From Carallia brachiata (taxonomy: Eukaryota; Streptophyta; Magnoliopsida; Malpighiales; Rhizophoraceae), in contig JADCRB010000001.1 in the NCBI GenBank assembly GCA_021464245.1, forward strand, positions 3,516,829-3,580,828: DNA of 64,000 nucleotides, in the 5' to 3' direction. Below the pieces are notes generated by a model. It made no database searches. It had not been told where the DNA came from and saw only the letters and a list, made by a program, of their open reading frames with translations. The translations under genes and the position numbers were made by a program. Positions 12,811 through 24,982 of the stretch are shown here, piece after piece; the stretch's first letter is position 1, and every line of letters starts with the position of its first letter.

Positions 12811-13744
12811 AAAAATTTAATCCTTTAACAAAAAAAAAATTGGGACCCCAAAATAACTGTAAAAGAGATTATAGAGTTCCACGTACTCTGTTGGGAAGAG
12901 TCGGGAAAACAATTTCGTGTGATATATCATGATCCATTTCAAGCCATCCTCAGTAAAAGGAAAGTTATCAATTCTAGGCATATCTGCGCAACATTAATAA
13001 TAGCAGATGCGTGATTGTGAATTTGGCATATAGGCCATATGATAGCTTTTGAAGGATTATCCTCAATCTAAAAACTCTTTCCTGGTGAACGTTTGATTAC
13101 TTGATGAAAAATGATCAAGGATCCCAGGCCGAATCGGGTCCGTGGCCATATGTAATATAAATTATTATTTTTTTAATTGCCCAACTTCAAATAGGAATTA
13201 TTATATGGTAGGCTATTGGTGGCTAAATTTCATTCAGACACCAATTAGATTGTAAAACGGTAAGTATATTTTGTATAACTATAATTAAAAAATATAAATT
13301 AAAAATAAACACTAATATTTCTTCGTATTATTATTATTATTATAATTATATAAAATATATATTTTATTGTATAAAATATGAGTTGAGATTCTGTTTGGCC
13401 ACCAAATTAGATGGCCATACAACTTTTCCCCAAATATACATGGATCCACTAATGGGGACAAGCTCCCGAATCATTTTGCAATTTGTGGAAGTGTTAGAGG
13501 AAGGTAGTCAAACATTCGCCCGCCCGAAGAAGCACAAATGCTCGTTCAGCCACTCGCGCTCTGTTTGCTTCCTTACATTAGGAAAATGGGCATGCCACAT
13601 ATGCTTTCGACTACAAGTGGACAACGAGCATACGAGGAATCTCATCGTAGGTGAGGCCCAAGGATAACACTTTTAGGCTTTTTATGAACTTAGCTAGACT
13701 GTTCGGGGGTTCAGTCTAACTAGACTATAATTCTATTTAGGTTA
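12811..13744. other. Intergenic, shared in part with 27230-27400
   Basis: 12910-13110 matches the sequence after ANK copy 2. The small membrane-protein gene found there (27576-27932) has no counterpart here. A 94-codon frame at 13383 has no supporting features. Confidence 0.5.
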
Positions 13745-14095
13745 TATGTTGAATATTACTGTTACTGATTATTGTTACTGATTACTGCTGTTGATTACTA
13801 ATTTCTAGTTACTGTTACTAATTATTGATAAAACTAATAAAGTGTTTGGTTAATTTTATACTTACTATTACTGTTGCATAATAAAATGTCTAATTTAGAC
13901 ATTTAAATTATATAGATATATTATACTGAAAATTTTATTTTTATATTTTATAATTCTATATTTTTAGAATAATATTTTATAAATAATATTGAGAATTGTT
14001 TTACTTAATTTTTAACTTTTTAAAAAAATATTAATTTTTACTAAATGATAAAAATTATTATATTTGAGATTTTTTTATAAGTTTCAGTATTAAAG
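13745..14095. mobile_element. A/T-rich transposon remnant, copy at 13.7 kb
   Basis: Begins with repeated 'attactgttactgatt' motifs, followed by 'tttggttaatttta'. The reverse complement of 32235-32605 runs parallel to it over some 340 bp. Two dispersed, opposite copies indicate a mobile family. No coding capacity. Confidence 0.5.
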
Positions 14096-15210
14096 AAAAT
14101 TAAAATGAAAAGAAAATTAAAGTCAACAAATATTAAAGTCAACAGTTATTGTTTGGTTTTGATGGAAAAGAAAAAGAAAAGGAAATGAAAGGAAAATTAA
14201 AGTCAACAAATATTATCATTATTGTACTATTTTTTTATAATTTTTTTAATTTATTTTCTATCAATTCAAACAACTAATTTTTATTTTTTTTCTTATAAAT
14301 TATTATTTATTTTCTTTCTCATAATTTTCAATTTATTTTTTTTTCACTACTTTCTATTAATTCAAATATATTATTACAGTTAGTTTGGAGTGCGATGATT
14401 AGGATGAAAAGAATGAGAGAAGAAAGAAAATCAAAAAAGTTGACTATTGAAGTGAAGGTGAGAATGGGACGGAGGGAATGGCAGCTAAAAGTTAGCATGG
14501 GACCCATATGAAAAATGTTTTTCTCAAATTGGAGAGAAAGGAAGAGAAAGTTGTCAAAAGGCATATGAGTGGGCAGTGAATTTACTGAATTGTCCTCATC
14601 AATTTAGGCTTCAAACTATATTCTGGAAATATTTAACTCAGAAGGCATAAAAGTGTACAGTGAATTTACTGAATTGCCCTCATTAATTTGTATACTCAAC
14701 TAAGATATTTTGGAGGTGAAAGAATATTTTGGGCATTTTTTTTACGCTAAATTGGGCAGTAATTTTTTATAATTTAACTTATTATTTTATTTATATATAC
14801 ACAAATATATACAAATCATTTATGCACATTACTTTAGTTTTATATATTATATAAATATGTTCATTAACATTTTTGAAAAAAAAAATTTATTATTATCTAT
14901 AAAAAACGTGATTAAAATGTGGAGGTATAATTGTTATTTGTAATTAAAAAACTTTCTTTCTCTCTACTTTCTTCTCATATCTAAACAAATTATTATTTTC
15001 TCTCCATTTTCTTTTTTCACATTTATCTTGTTACTCTAAACAATATAAGAGAAAAATAAATTCTCTCCTTCCACTCTCTTTCTCACCACTTTTTTACTCT
15101 TTACTTTCTCTTCCCACCCCTTCTACGCTTCAAACAAAATGTTAGCGCTTAGATTACATACAAATTCAATTCAAACAACTTGCCAACAAAATCTCTTCTA
15201 TAAAAAAATA
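14096..15210. other. A/T- and purine-rich repeat stretch, no gene
   Basis: Contains a direct repeat with 'aattaaagtcaacaaatatt' (14114 and 14198). It also holds a long A/G-rich then C/T-rich pair (14380-14580 and 14930-15140) resembling the arms of the MITE family seen at 24983-25613. Confidence 0.45.
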
Positions 15211-16613
15211 TTAAAAAAATAAAAGTAAAAAAAAAATTGCAAAGGAAATGTGACAGAGTGGAAGAGAAAAAAAAAAAAGAAAGAAAACGCGAAGGAGAAA
15301 GAACGGAGAATCAAAGCGGCGGCCGCTGGCGGGATTTTGAGGGACTTGACCACCGAAGCTTAGGACGGCGTCACCATTAGAGAGTCTCTCTCTCTTGCGT
15401 GATCTTTGTTCCTCTTCTTTTTCTTTTTCATTTATGGAGGGGCTTCGCAGAGTTGGAAGCCAAGAACAAAAAAGCTCAGTTCTCTCTTCTGCCATTTATG
15501 ATGGGCTGTGTTGATTTCACTTCCTAATCATCCGGGTTGCGTTGATTTCACGCCTAAATCCAATTGCTCCGATTTTTTACCCGTCTGGAAGACGCCTTAC
15601 ATATCGGTGGTCAATTCGTGTATGGTTCAGGAAAAAAAAAAAAGAAAAATTGTTTATACGTTGCACTCCATGCCAATAATTCTTGCAAATAAACTAGAAA
15701 TATATGTATTAATCAATTTTACAGTTTACTCGTTGATCTTCCATTAGATGTTTTTTTTATGTTTTTGTGATTGGGGAGGGGACGGGAATTGTGGGGCGGG
15801 ATGTTGAGGATTTTCCTTTTTTTTTTTTTTTTGAAAATAATAAAAAAAGTATTTTTTTAAATCAAATTCTAAAATACTTAGAACTATTTTAAAAAATAAA
15901 AAAAATTATTTTTTATTGGTGGATCACACCATCTCATCCCTTTTCGTCTCCATTTTCCGTCTAACTTTTCGGTTTGTGATTCATAGCATAGTGGCAGAAT
16001 GTAAGCAGAGTATTTCCAAGGACGTGCAAGACGGTTATCGAGCAGATCTCTTACGATATCTACAAGTGAATTCCTCCAGGCAAGTGAATTAATGAGCAAG
16101 TGAATTTTAATCTACACTATGATTCCTTTTAATTAAACTAAAAATGTCTACGTAGAGGCAATATCATTTAACTATTATATGTTAATTCTCTCGATGTATG
16201 GCCAAATTTTAACATTATTCTGAAAAATTTTATAAAAATAAAATTTATGAACTACGTTACCTCTAATGTATTCTTTTTTTTTTTTGGGTCATTAAATATT
16301 CTATGTTCTGAAATATCGTTTACGGTAAATTTGTAACAATAAATTATAAATATTAGATAATTATTATACTGTTTAAACAGTAATACTACATTTTTTTTTT
16401 GGTAAACACTACAATTTTATTTTATTTGTTAGAAACCATAACAACAAATAACAAGTAAATCAAACACATTCAATGTTCTTTAAGTAAGTAGTTAAAAAAA
16501 AAAAAAACTACATTGCATAGCTCATTAGATTGCAACTGAGTGCCATTTGCATTGTTATTCTTCACGCGGTTGTTGTGAAATGCTGAAATGCTTGGCTTTT
16601 ACTGTCATACAGG
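15211..16613. other. Non-coding flank shared with 28130-29510 and 36740-37325
   Basis: Runs parallel to the sequence left of the coiled-coil second exon in the other unit. The short minus frame that opens at 28307 is closed here by a stop at its fifth codon. An open minus frame at 15211-15495 is not conserved in the duplicate, so I do not call it a gene. Confidence 0.55.
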
Positions 16614-16976
16614 TCAGACGACGCTCGCGGCCGTCAACTTTGGGCGACCATTGGCATGAGCGTTTGTTGTTGGGCTTTTATCCACAGTAGCGCCAATCCC
16701 TTTGTCGTTCAAAGCAGAGTGGATAGTAGCACTAGGGTTTTCGAGTTTCTCCCTGCTTTTCTCCACGCTGCTGTTCATGTGATTCGTTTCAGTCAGCCCA
16801 TCTACTTGTTTCTTCAGCACATTTATTTCGTCGACTTTTTGCTTCAAGTAGTCCCTAAGGACATCGACCTTTGCCTCCAGGAGATCCATGTTTATGCGGA
16901 TTGCATCTAGCATCGCTTCTTCGTGTTTACTGCAGTACCCTCGAACATACAACATTTTTATTTGCTTCATAAAATC
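16614..16976 (-). pseudogene. Orphan second exon of the coiled-coil gene
   Basis: A splice acceptor (ttcttacag, just above 16976) opens a phase-0 frame of 120 codons plus stop. It is collinear with 29515-29880 and contains GYCSKHEEAMLDAIRINMDL, followed by a leucine/valine heptad stretch typical of a short coiled coil and a polar C-terminal tail. Its own first exon should lie near 17.9 kb by comparison with the other unit. Homology stops at about 17560, and an unrelated SIL1-like fragment sits there instead. It is therefore a stranded exon, or the 3' part of a chimeric transcript with that fragment (phase 0 to phase 0 is possible). Function unknown. Confidence 0.55.
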
Positions 16977-17656
16977 CTGTAAGAAACAATCAATTCAATG
17001 AATGGGATAACCAAATTGAGGGTTGAATTCCTCACTCAAATTGTTTTTATGTGTGTATGTATGTATGACTTTGATTTCTAACCAAACACAAATTTGGTTA
17101 TACACAATTTAAGAAATTTTATTCTTATATTTTATTTTAAAATAAACAGAAAAGTTGATATTTTCATATTTAATATGTGAATCATTTTTTGAATTGTTGT
17201 TTGCTAATAGGATAGAACTTTTTTCATATATAACAATGAAACGTATTTTTAATCAATATATAGATTTTAAAGTTTTTTTTTTCAAACGTTAAAGAAAAAA
17301 TAGATGATTATCTTTTATTTCTCATAAAATAAAAAATACTACATACTAGAAATAAATAGTCTATATGTAAATTTCTCGTTAATTAGTTATATTATATCTA
17401 ATTGAGGCTTTCATAATTGTTCCAAAAAAATAATAAATTTTCAAATATTATTATAATTTTTAATATTATTTTATTAATTAACTAGACGTCAGTAATACTG
17501 TTTTTAGTACATAACAACCTGCGTAGTCATTTACTCGTGGAGGGACCAAGAAATCATTTTAGTATGCACTAGTGGACTAGTAAATAGTAATGAAGTTTTT
17601 TTTTTTTGATAACCAAGGACAGTAGTAAGGCATGGGAAAGAAAAATCTAGCTAGAA
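16977..17656. other. Intron-like A/T-rich stretch, no gene
   Basis: Matches the intron of the coiled-coil gene at 29881-30363 up to 'ctcgtggagggacca' (17536). The match then breaks, at about 17560. Confidence 0.55.
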
Positions 17657-18097
17657 CTAGAAGAGCCTAAATTGTGCAGATTTAGTTGTGAAATTCCTAA
17701 CGTTAATTTCCAGTTGACTCTTCTTGAGCTCAGCTGCAGATAGGCGATGAACATCTTTTGCAGGATCAGAGTGGCCTACATCAGTAGCAGCAAACAAATT
17801 AATTAACGAACAATACTTAAATCGAAGTGGGTCAGGCAAGAATTGTTGCATACCAAGGGCCCATTGCAGCATTCCATCGAGAGAAGAAAAGCCGCCGTCA
17901 GAGTCATCGTTGTAGGAGGCAGCGGAGTCGTCGCTGCTGTGGGGTTCAGTCTTGCGTAACAGATCAGGCTCCGCCTTCTGGGCGGTCGAGCAAAACAGGC
18001 CTGGCGATGGACAAGTCTGGTAGGCTCTGACCCCCGTTCCCGTTGCAGTCAACACAAAGACGACAAGTAAAGCAGCTAACGGCGAACCACTCCCCAT
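17657..18097 (-). pseudogene. Truncated SIL1/FES1-like HSP70 nucleotide-exchange factor
   Basis: Exon 1 (17854-18097) starts at an ATG and encodes a hydrophobic signal peptide (about residues 1-25), an acidic segment and GFSSLDGMLQWALG. A 78-bp intron (17776-17853, GT-AG) follows. Exon 2 continues GHSDPAKDVHRLSAAELKKS. This is the N-terminal signature of plant SIL1/FES1-type exchange factors that release ADP from HSP70; with a signal peptide the ER BiP-linked form fits. After QLEI the match ends, and the armadillo-repeat body is absent anywhere downstream. About five residues of the usual GHSDPAKLKE region are also missing. I read it as a 3'-truncated duplicate with an apparently intact promoter, possibly spliced to 16614-16976. 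Confidence 0.7.
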
Positions 18098-18226
18098 GCC
18101 TACTTCTGATGCCCTCCTTCACCTCTCGGCTTTGACGATGGGATGGGATATTCAGCAAGCAAAGTGAATTAATCGGCCAAAAAAAGCAAATGTTAAGACT
18201 GATAATCCCGCGCTGCCTTCCACAAG

Positions 18227-18285
18227 TTTATAAAGACAGACACATGATTTCTGGGAGTGGATGCAGACATCTAGATTACACGTCA
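18227..18285 (-). promoter_or_regulatory. Promoter of the SIL1-like fragment: TATA and UPR-type element
   Basis: On the minus strand TTATAAA lies about 130 bp before the ATG. TGACGTG (18279-18285) lies about 45 bp further upstream. TGACGTG is the core recognised by plant ER-stress bZIP factors (bZIP28/60 class), fitting an ER chaperone cofactor. The link is inferred from motif and context. Confidence 0.4.
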
Positions 18286-18767
18286 TCTTTTACATCTTCG
18301 ACCGTCCATCTGAGATCTAGTGGTCTCCAGTCCGCAGGCTGCTAGTAATGAAAAACAAAAAGTGGAAATTAGCCTTTTTTTTTTTAAGAAAATTTTTCTT
18401 TTTTGATTTTTTCTCAATGATTCATATTTGCATTGAACGATTTTTGAACGTATGTTAATAATCTGTAACAAATACATGTTTGTGTTGAATGAGTTTTAAA
18501 TGTATGTAAATAATCATTAATATGAATTAAGTACATACGTAATAAATTATAATTGAGTAAATTGACAATCTAAGTGCAAGAATTTTTTTTTAATCATTGT
18601 ACAAAATTTTCAATAATTATTGATTAGTTGGATACAATTCCACTTGACTAATTTTTTTTTTTAAATTTTAAGTCTATTCAAATACTTAAAAAAAAAGTAC
18701 AAATCAACCATTAAATTAATATCAAATACTGAAACTATAAGTGTCAACTAATAAAATTGTAACCACT

Positions 18768-18990
18768 CGAGGTGGCAATTAAAAGGTCAGTTGGCGAATT
18801 TTCACGTTGTAAGTCCTGAATTCGAATCCTCGCATCCGCGCTCCCCTAACTGACTCATGCTGAAAACTGTTTCGAATATAAGCAATGATGCACAGTTTTG
18901 GGAGCAAGTACGCTCGCTTAAACTATAGTGGTAGAGTCACGCTCGATTCTGTTGGTGTTTGGAAGATGGGTCAGTCCCTTAAAGATAAAT
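18768..18990 (+). mobile_element. Possible tRNA-derived SINE
   Basis: A box-B-like GAATTCGAATCC (18819-18830) follows an A-box-like 'tggcaattaaaaggtcag' (18773) at tRNA-like spacing. The sequence is markedly less A/T-rich than its surroundings. No clear 3' tail or target duplication was identified. Confidence 0.3.
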
Positions 18991-19411
18991 GAATGAGGTT
19001 TTAAACAAATGAAAGTTATCACAATTTTAGTTCAAGGATCCGATAATTGATATACTTAGTAAAATCTTTTTTTTAATAAAAAAATTATAAAAGTAATTAA
19101 GCTATAATGCCAATTAAGCAAAATTGATGACGTGAAAAAAGTTGAGCGACTGACTTTTCTATAAGTTTTGACAATACATATTTATTATATAAATGAGAAA
19201 ATATTGGTGTGTTAAATTTTAGTATTTTAATTAATATCTAAATTAAAATTAAAATTGATAATTTTAAAGTAAGACTAAAAACTTTTGAAATAAAAATTAA
19301 CAGATATTAATTTTATATTTTAAAAATTATTAATTTTATTTTAAAATTATTAATCTTAATTTCAATCGAAACACTAATTGAAACATCAAAATTTGAGAGA
19401 TGTATTGGTAC
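18991..19411. other. A/T-rich spacer, nothing recognised
   Basis: A/T-rich sequence between the possible SINE and the next TATA box. No exon or known repeat seen. Confidence 0.5.
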
Positions 19412-19471
19412 TCTATATAAATACAGACAAAACAACATCGGCTTGGGAGGGTACGGACAACAAATGTTCCT

Positions 19472-19934
19472 ATGGGGAGCACTGTAGATGTAATTTGTGC
19501 AAATTGTAGTACAAGTATTCTCCATGGATATGAAAAAGTCGTAAGTGCTAAAAAATTCACTTATTTGGATTGCATTTTCTCTGAAGGGGTTGTCCTTATT
19601 TTAGTTCATGTTTAGATTTAAATCATGTGAGAAAGGAAATTGAGAGAAAGAAATTAGCAAGAAAAAAATTATGAGAAAAAAAAGTAATTCTCTTATACTT
19701 GTCTGGATAAGATTGAAAAAGATAGGAAAGATAATAGGTTAAAAGTATTTTGTTGTTGGTATGTATAAAAAAAGAAAATGAAATAGAATTTATTATAAAA
19801 TTTTTTTATAGGGATCAAAGAAAGAAGTTAAGCACATTGTTGATGAAATAACAATAAATGTGTCTTTGCCTTCACAAGTTGATTTGGCTGCTAATGAATT
19901 TAACACACCAGTTGTGAATAGTAAGACTAGTTGA
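19472..19934 (+). pseudogene. Small two-exon gene or gene fragment, unidentified
   Basis: A good TATA box (ctatataaatac, 19413-19424) is followed by an ATG at 19472. Exon 1 (19472-19540, 23 codons) contains DVICANCSTSILHGYEK and ends at a consensus donor (gtc|gtaagt). An acceptor (ttttttatag) opens exon 2 at 19812 in the same phase, with 40 more codons to TGA at 19932. Just beyond, another frame stays open and protein-like (KVDIPPNFVGLVVTEEVAQI), suggesting a frameshift broke a longer exon. CANC is a CxxC pair that could bind zinc. I do not recognise the family. No second copy was seen in this window. Confidence 0.4.
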
Positions 19935-20189
19935 AAAAGTTGATATTCCTCCAAATTTTGTTGGATTAGTTGTGACTGAAGAGGTTGCACAAATTATATC
20001 CGAAATTAATTTTGTCCTTCCTTTGAAGTTTCAATTTTTGACTATTCTTACAGATTTTTTTAGGTTTGTTTCGTTGTTACCGCCTCTATTTTTTCATAAA
20101 GATTTTTTTTCCAGTTTAACACTCATTGTTTCTCATTCTCTTGCACTTTAAATAATTATCGGATGAACGGTATGTCTATATATATCTTT
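19935..20189. other. Decayed continuation of the 19.5-kb gene fragment
   Basis: The shifted frame continues to about 20010; after that no coding signal is seen before the repeat block begins. Confidence 0.35.
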
Positions 20190-20668
20190 TTATTCTATAC
20201 CCACGTAATCGTCTTCATTTCATTCAACTTGTGTGTTGACCCATAAAGTCATTCAACTAAACATAATATTTCCTTCAAAAACAAAAAACAATTGGTTTGT
20301 TGTTGATTTTTAATTACATTGAATTATTTTTTTATTCCTTCTATTTTCGTGCCCCGGAGATTTGGATTGGGTATTTTACTCTTCCTTAGATTTGGACTGG
20401 CATTCATTCACATGACAATTCAATTGTTCGACGATGGATGTCGTTTTGGCGGTCCCAAATGAAAGATGTCCCCGATCAAGACTGATGCAAGTCTTTTTTA
20501 ATTATTTTTCCTATCACTAATATATAATAGTATACAAACGTAACCATATCTTAATGGTTACCACCGATCAAAGGTGACAATATGCAGGAAATACTGACAA
20601 AACACCGATGAAGTCGGACGAAGTCTTTTTTTAATGATTTTTGGTGGTTGGATTGGGCACAAGCCTAA

Positions 20669-21591
20669 TCTAATAGGGTTACATTACATGGGAAGATACA
20701 AGTTGTTAAATTTCGTCCACATGCGCTAATTTCGTATAATTGCGATCATTATTTGTGCAACTATAATTAAAAGATGTGAAAGGAAAAAACAGGTAATATT
20801 TTTTATCGTTACGGTTGTACAAAAAATAATTGTAGTTGCATAAAATAAGTGCATGTGGACACAATAAAAAAATTTTCTATACCCACCAAATTTTTCGTAA
20901 TTTAATATATAATAATATTATGCAAAACTAACCATTGCTCGTTCCAAACTATGTTAGCCATGACTTGGTGCTTTTTTCATATGCTTAATGGTTTACCTAA
21001 GCGTTTACCCTTAAATGAATCAATGATGTTTCTGGCTTTTAATGGGCATCCATGGCTTATGCAGTTTTATTATCTGTTATAAATATAATGAAAAATGAAA
21101 AGAAAATATCACATATATCCTCTATTGATCAAATACCCACGTGCATTGTACGACTATTCTGTTTATAACAAAAAAGTCAAGGATTGTCTTCTCACCTTTT
21201 ATAATTTTTTAATAGGAATTGTGCTTTACACCAACAAATAAATTTCATGCACGCGCAATTCAAAGTAATGGTTCCACAAATGTGTTTTGTGTGTATATAA
21301 AGTTTTTTTTAGCATGTAGATATTAATATTCTTTTTAAATTTGCGTAAACTTCTTTTTTTGCTAAAAGAATATAATTAACTAGTTAAATTTAATGACTAT
21401 AATTGTAGATGTATTTTATTGTCACTTGTGTTAGTATTAACGCCAAAGCGAAATACAGCCCTCAACAACTCTTCCTTTGGCGTGGCCTTAACACTCGAGT
21501 CGGCCACTAACCGTAGGATGGAAAAAATTAAAACGAAAAAATTAGGTGGACGTGTCGTTGAGACGCGTCAATGACGGACGGCTCAATCTAG
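20669..21591 (+). mobile_element. Helitron-like element, copy 3 (with nested MITE)
   Basis: TC start and CTAG|T end as in copy 1. Just inside the 5' end a roughly 215-bp MITE interrupts it. Confidence 0.6.
20678..20895. mobile_element. MITE nested in Helitron copy 3
   Basis: Inverted ends of about 60 bp share 'gtccacatgc' (20718) and its complement (20851). The other Helitron copies lack this stretch, which gives the empty site. Confidence 0.55.
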
Positions 21592-21640
21592 TAGTAAAAA
21601 AAAAAAAAAAAACGTTTTTGATAAAACATGGCTGTTGGCT

Positions 21641-21913
21641 TTCGGGTATGTTTGGATTGAGAAAAATTGATTAGAAAAAATTGTATGAAAATAAAGTTAT
21701 AAAAAATCAAAGTATTTTGAATAATTGAGAAATATGTGAAAATAAAAATGATAGAAAAGAAAATAAGAAAAAAAGTTGTGAGAGAAAAAATTGTGAAAAA
21801 AATATTATTTGCATAAATTAGAAATAAATGAGAAAAAATAATAAAAAAATAATGATAATTTTTTTTTCCAATGCTTTTCTTTCCTGCCTAATTCCTGAAA
21901 ACCAAACAGACGA
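21641..21913. mobile_element. MITE beside Helitron copy 3
   Basis: Same family and position as 2641-2873, with 'gtatgtttggattg' at the left end and 'accaaacagacgag' at the right. Confidence 0.55.
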
Positions 21914-22483
21914 GAATCTATGGCACATAGCAGACCGTTGGCAGTTTTGAATTGAATGAAAATCTTTGAAGTAAATAGTAAAGGAGGGAAAACCTTTTGC
22001 TATTAAAAAAATATCTTTATGTGTATAAAAGTTAAGAATACACAAATAAACATACAATATGTTGAAATACATTTAATAATGTATTTATTTATTTTATTTT
22101 AAAATTTAATTAAGTAATTATATATTTTTTATCTTATTTTAATCTCATTTAATCTATACTCACTAAATATTTTCTTCATAAAAATAAAAAAGAGACAGCC
22201 CAATATCTGTGGTCATTTATAAGACGATTTGTATGTCAACAATTGTCGGGAACGGTGAATAATTTACAGGCATTCACATTGCCCGTTCAAACGTTCGACG
22301 ATTGATGACGTTATTGGCGGTCCCAATGTACGATGTCACGCAGCAGATCATCTGTGATGCAGGACAAATTAACTTGCCACCGATCAAGATTTCTGCAAGT
22401 CTTTTTAACAGAATTTTCCTATCACTCCATATCAGTCAAGTCCTTTTTTAATGATTTTTGGTGCTTGTTGGGCCCAAGCCTAA

Positions 22484-23391
22484 TCTATTATATATTATAC
22501 TATATAAAGGTAACCATTGCTCGTTCCAAACTATTTTAGCCATGACTTACTGCTTTTGTCATATGTTAGGGGATTTTTTTTTAAAGGAATTTTATATGTT
22601 AATGGTTACCTATGCGTTTGCTATCAAATGAATCCACGGTATTTCTACCTTTTTTCTAAAAAAAAAATAATAATAAGAAATGTATTTTTGACTTTAAATC
22701 GGTATCTATGTTTTATGCAGTTTTGCAGCTGTCTATTAAAAACATAATAAAAAAGGAAAGGAAAAGTTCACATATATCTTCTACTGAATAAAACTCACAT
22801 GATGTGCATCTCGAACGATTGTTTCTTTATGACAAAAAATTAAGGATTCTCTTGTCACCTTTTATAATCTTTGAATGACGATTGTTATTCACATGAATAA
22901 ATAAAATTTATGCATGCACAATTCAAAGTGATAGCCTCACGAATGTGTTTTGTGCGTGTAAATAACAATTTTTGTTTTAAATTTGCGTTAACTTCTTTTA
23001 AAAAAATCAACGATTAACTAGTTAAATTCAGATATTGTTATTTACATAATAAAATTGCCTTCATGCACGCACTTAACAAAATACAAGTATAGCCCTCACA
23101 AGTGTTTTTTTTTGCGTATGTGAGGCAAATTAGTGTGTATATAACAATTAGCGTTAAATGGGTATTGTTATTTACATGGGTATATAGCAATTACCGTTCT
23201 TTAATAACTAACAATTGTTATATATTTATTGTCACTCGTATTGGTGTTAACGCCAACGCGAAATCCAAGCCCAACAACCCTTCATTTGGCGTGGCTCGAG
23301 TCGGCGACTAATTCTGCTATGAAAATAATTAAACGAAAAAATTAGATGGACGTGTCGTTGAAACGCGTCAATCACGGGTGGCTCAATCTAG
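22484..23391 (+). mobile_element. Helitron-like element, copy 4
   Basis: Begins A|TCTATTATATATTATAC and ends CTCAATCTAG|T with the stem-loop before it. 908 bp, no genes. It is the cleanest pair of termini in the window. Confidence 0.62.
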
Positions 23392-24531
23392 TAATAAAAA
23401 AAAAGTCCGCAGAAAACATAAATGTAAGAGTCGGTTTATTGTATCAATCGATTTTATTTTTACAATAAATTACTTAATTTTTATAATAAAAAAAGATAAA
23501 AAATATTTTTAAAATTTAGTACAAAATTTAAATTATTTGTTATAAAAATAAAATTATAAGTTGTAATGTGTCGATTCTCACACTTATTTTTACATGTATC
23601 TTTTCCTTGAAAACTGGGTTTTCGAGAATCAAAAGGCAAATAATAAAGAAGGGACTTCCTTTGACCAATAAAAAAAATATTAATACGTGTATACTTTAAA
23701 AAAGTATAAGTAAATGCATACCTTATTTAATAATAGTTAATAATTTATTTATATAATTTTAATTTTTTTTGGTGTATTTAACTTATACTTACTAAGTATT
23801 TTATTTAAGAAATTCTAGATAATAGCAATTAAATAAGAATAAAATGATATAAATTATTAATTATTAAAATTAAAAAAATAAATTATTAAATATTATTAAA
23901 TAAATTATATAATTATTTGTTATTAAAGTTAATTTAAACAATAAAACTCTAAAAAAAAAATAGAAGAGACAATCAATTATCTGTTAGTGTAATTTAACCT
24001 AGGCTTGGTTTTCTTGGGCCCACCATTGCAATCTGCGGATATATATGTATATATTCTGGCGTGCGCTGCCTGGACGGAGGAAAAGTGTTTGAACAAATAA
24101 ATATATAATAAATACGTAAAGAGTATATAATTAATTTAATAATATATAATAATTTTTTTATTTTTTTTTAATTTAATATATTTTTTATAATTTAATAACT
24201 TAAATTATTATGTATTTACTGTCTCGCATTTATATCCGTCAACTTAGAATTTCCGAAGCAAAAAATTGAGAGGTCTGCGGTCCCTTTTTTCCTTTTTTTT
24301 TTTAATTTTTTTAGTACGTCCCTTTACCCAATCTCAGGCTTTAAAAAAATAAAAAATAAAAAAAAATTTGTTCCCGTTGGCCTCCTGTTCTCCTTTTCCG
24401 TGACGCAGTGGAACCACGTGGAAAGTTATTCCCAACATTGTTTAATAATTTTTAGGCCAACATTTGTCGGAAAATTTGAATATTTTTTCCTCACAGGCGT
24501 TCACATTGACCATCCAAACGGTCGACGATGA

Positions 24532-24539
24532 TGACGTCA
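24532..24539. promoter_or_regulatory. TGACGTCA palindrome upstream of ANK copy 2
   Basis: Perfect TGACGTCA, 1.78 kb before the ATG of the copy 2 remnant, in the same context as 5796-5803. Confidence 0.42.
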
Positions 24540-24982
24540 TTAGTGGTCCCAATCCCACAACGTTGTCGATGTCGCTTAAGAAATCACCGTAATGGAAACC
24601 TTTTGTTAATAAGAATAAAATTGACATAAGATTCAAAAAAAAAAAAAAAGAATAAAATTGACATACATATAAATTAGTTTGTTTAGCCTAAAGAAAGATA
24701 AAATAATTATTGTGTTGAAAAAAAAAAAGAAAAAAAGTGGAGACAGTAGAATATAAAGTTTTGTGAGGATAATTAAATTATTTATGAAAAATATTAGATT
24801 ATAATATTTAAATAATAATAAAATAATATAATTAAAAATAAATAAATAAATTATTAAATATAATTAAATAAGTCACATAATTATTTTTTATTATCTAAAA
24901 TTGAATTGTGTAATAAAAATTATATACACCGCCCTCGAATAGAAGCCTACGGATCACTTTTTTGCTCGTACTCCTCGTCTTG

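Larger units (their letters stand above)
20190..24600. repeat. Block 2 of tandem repeat units
   Basis: Same order of landmarks as block 1. Cores are at 20395, 22258 and 24490 (spacings about 1863 and 2232 bp), each of the first two followed by a Helitron-like element. The parallel with 1226-5841 includes MITE insertions, so the whole block duplicated together with the gene. No coding exon seen. Confidence 0.8.

Noticed and set aside
13383..13667. 94-codon plus frame ending before the transposon remnant
   Set aside because: The start is not supported by a promoter or paralogue, and the matching interval in the other unit holds a different gene.
15211..15495. 94-codon minus frame beginning MAEERTELF
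   Set aside because: Purine-rich low-complexity sequence; the frame is not kept in the duplicate at 28.2-28.5 kb.
18768..18840. Functional tRNA gene
   Set aside because: A box-B-like motif is present, but no cloverleaf can be folded around it; a SINE head is more likely.
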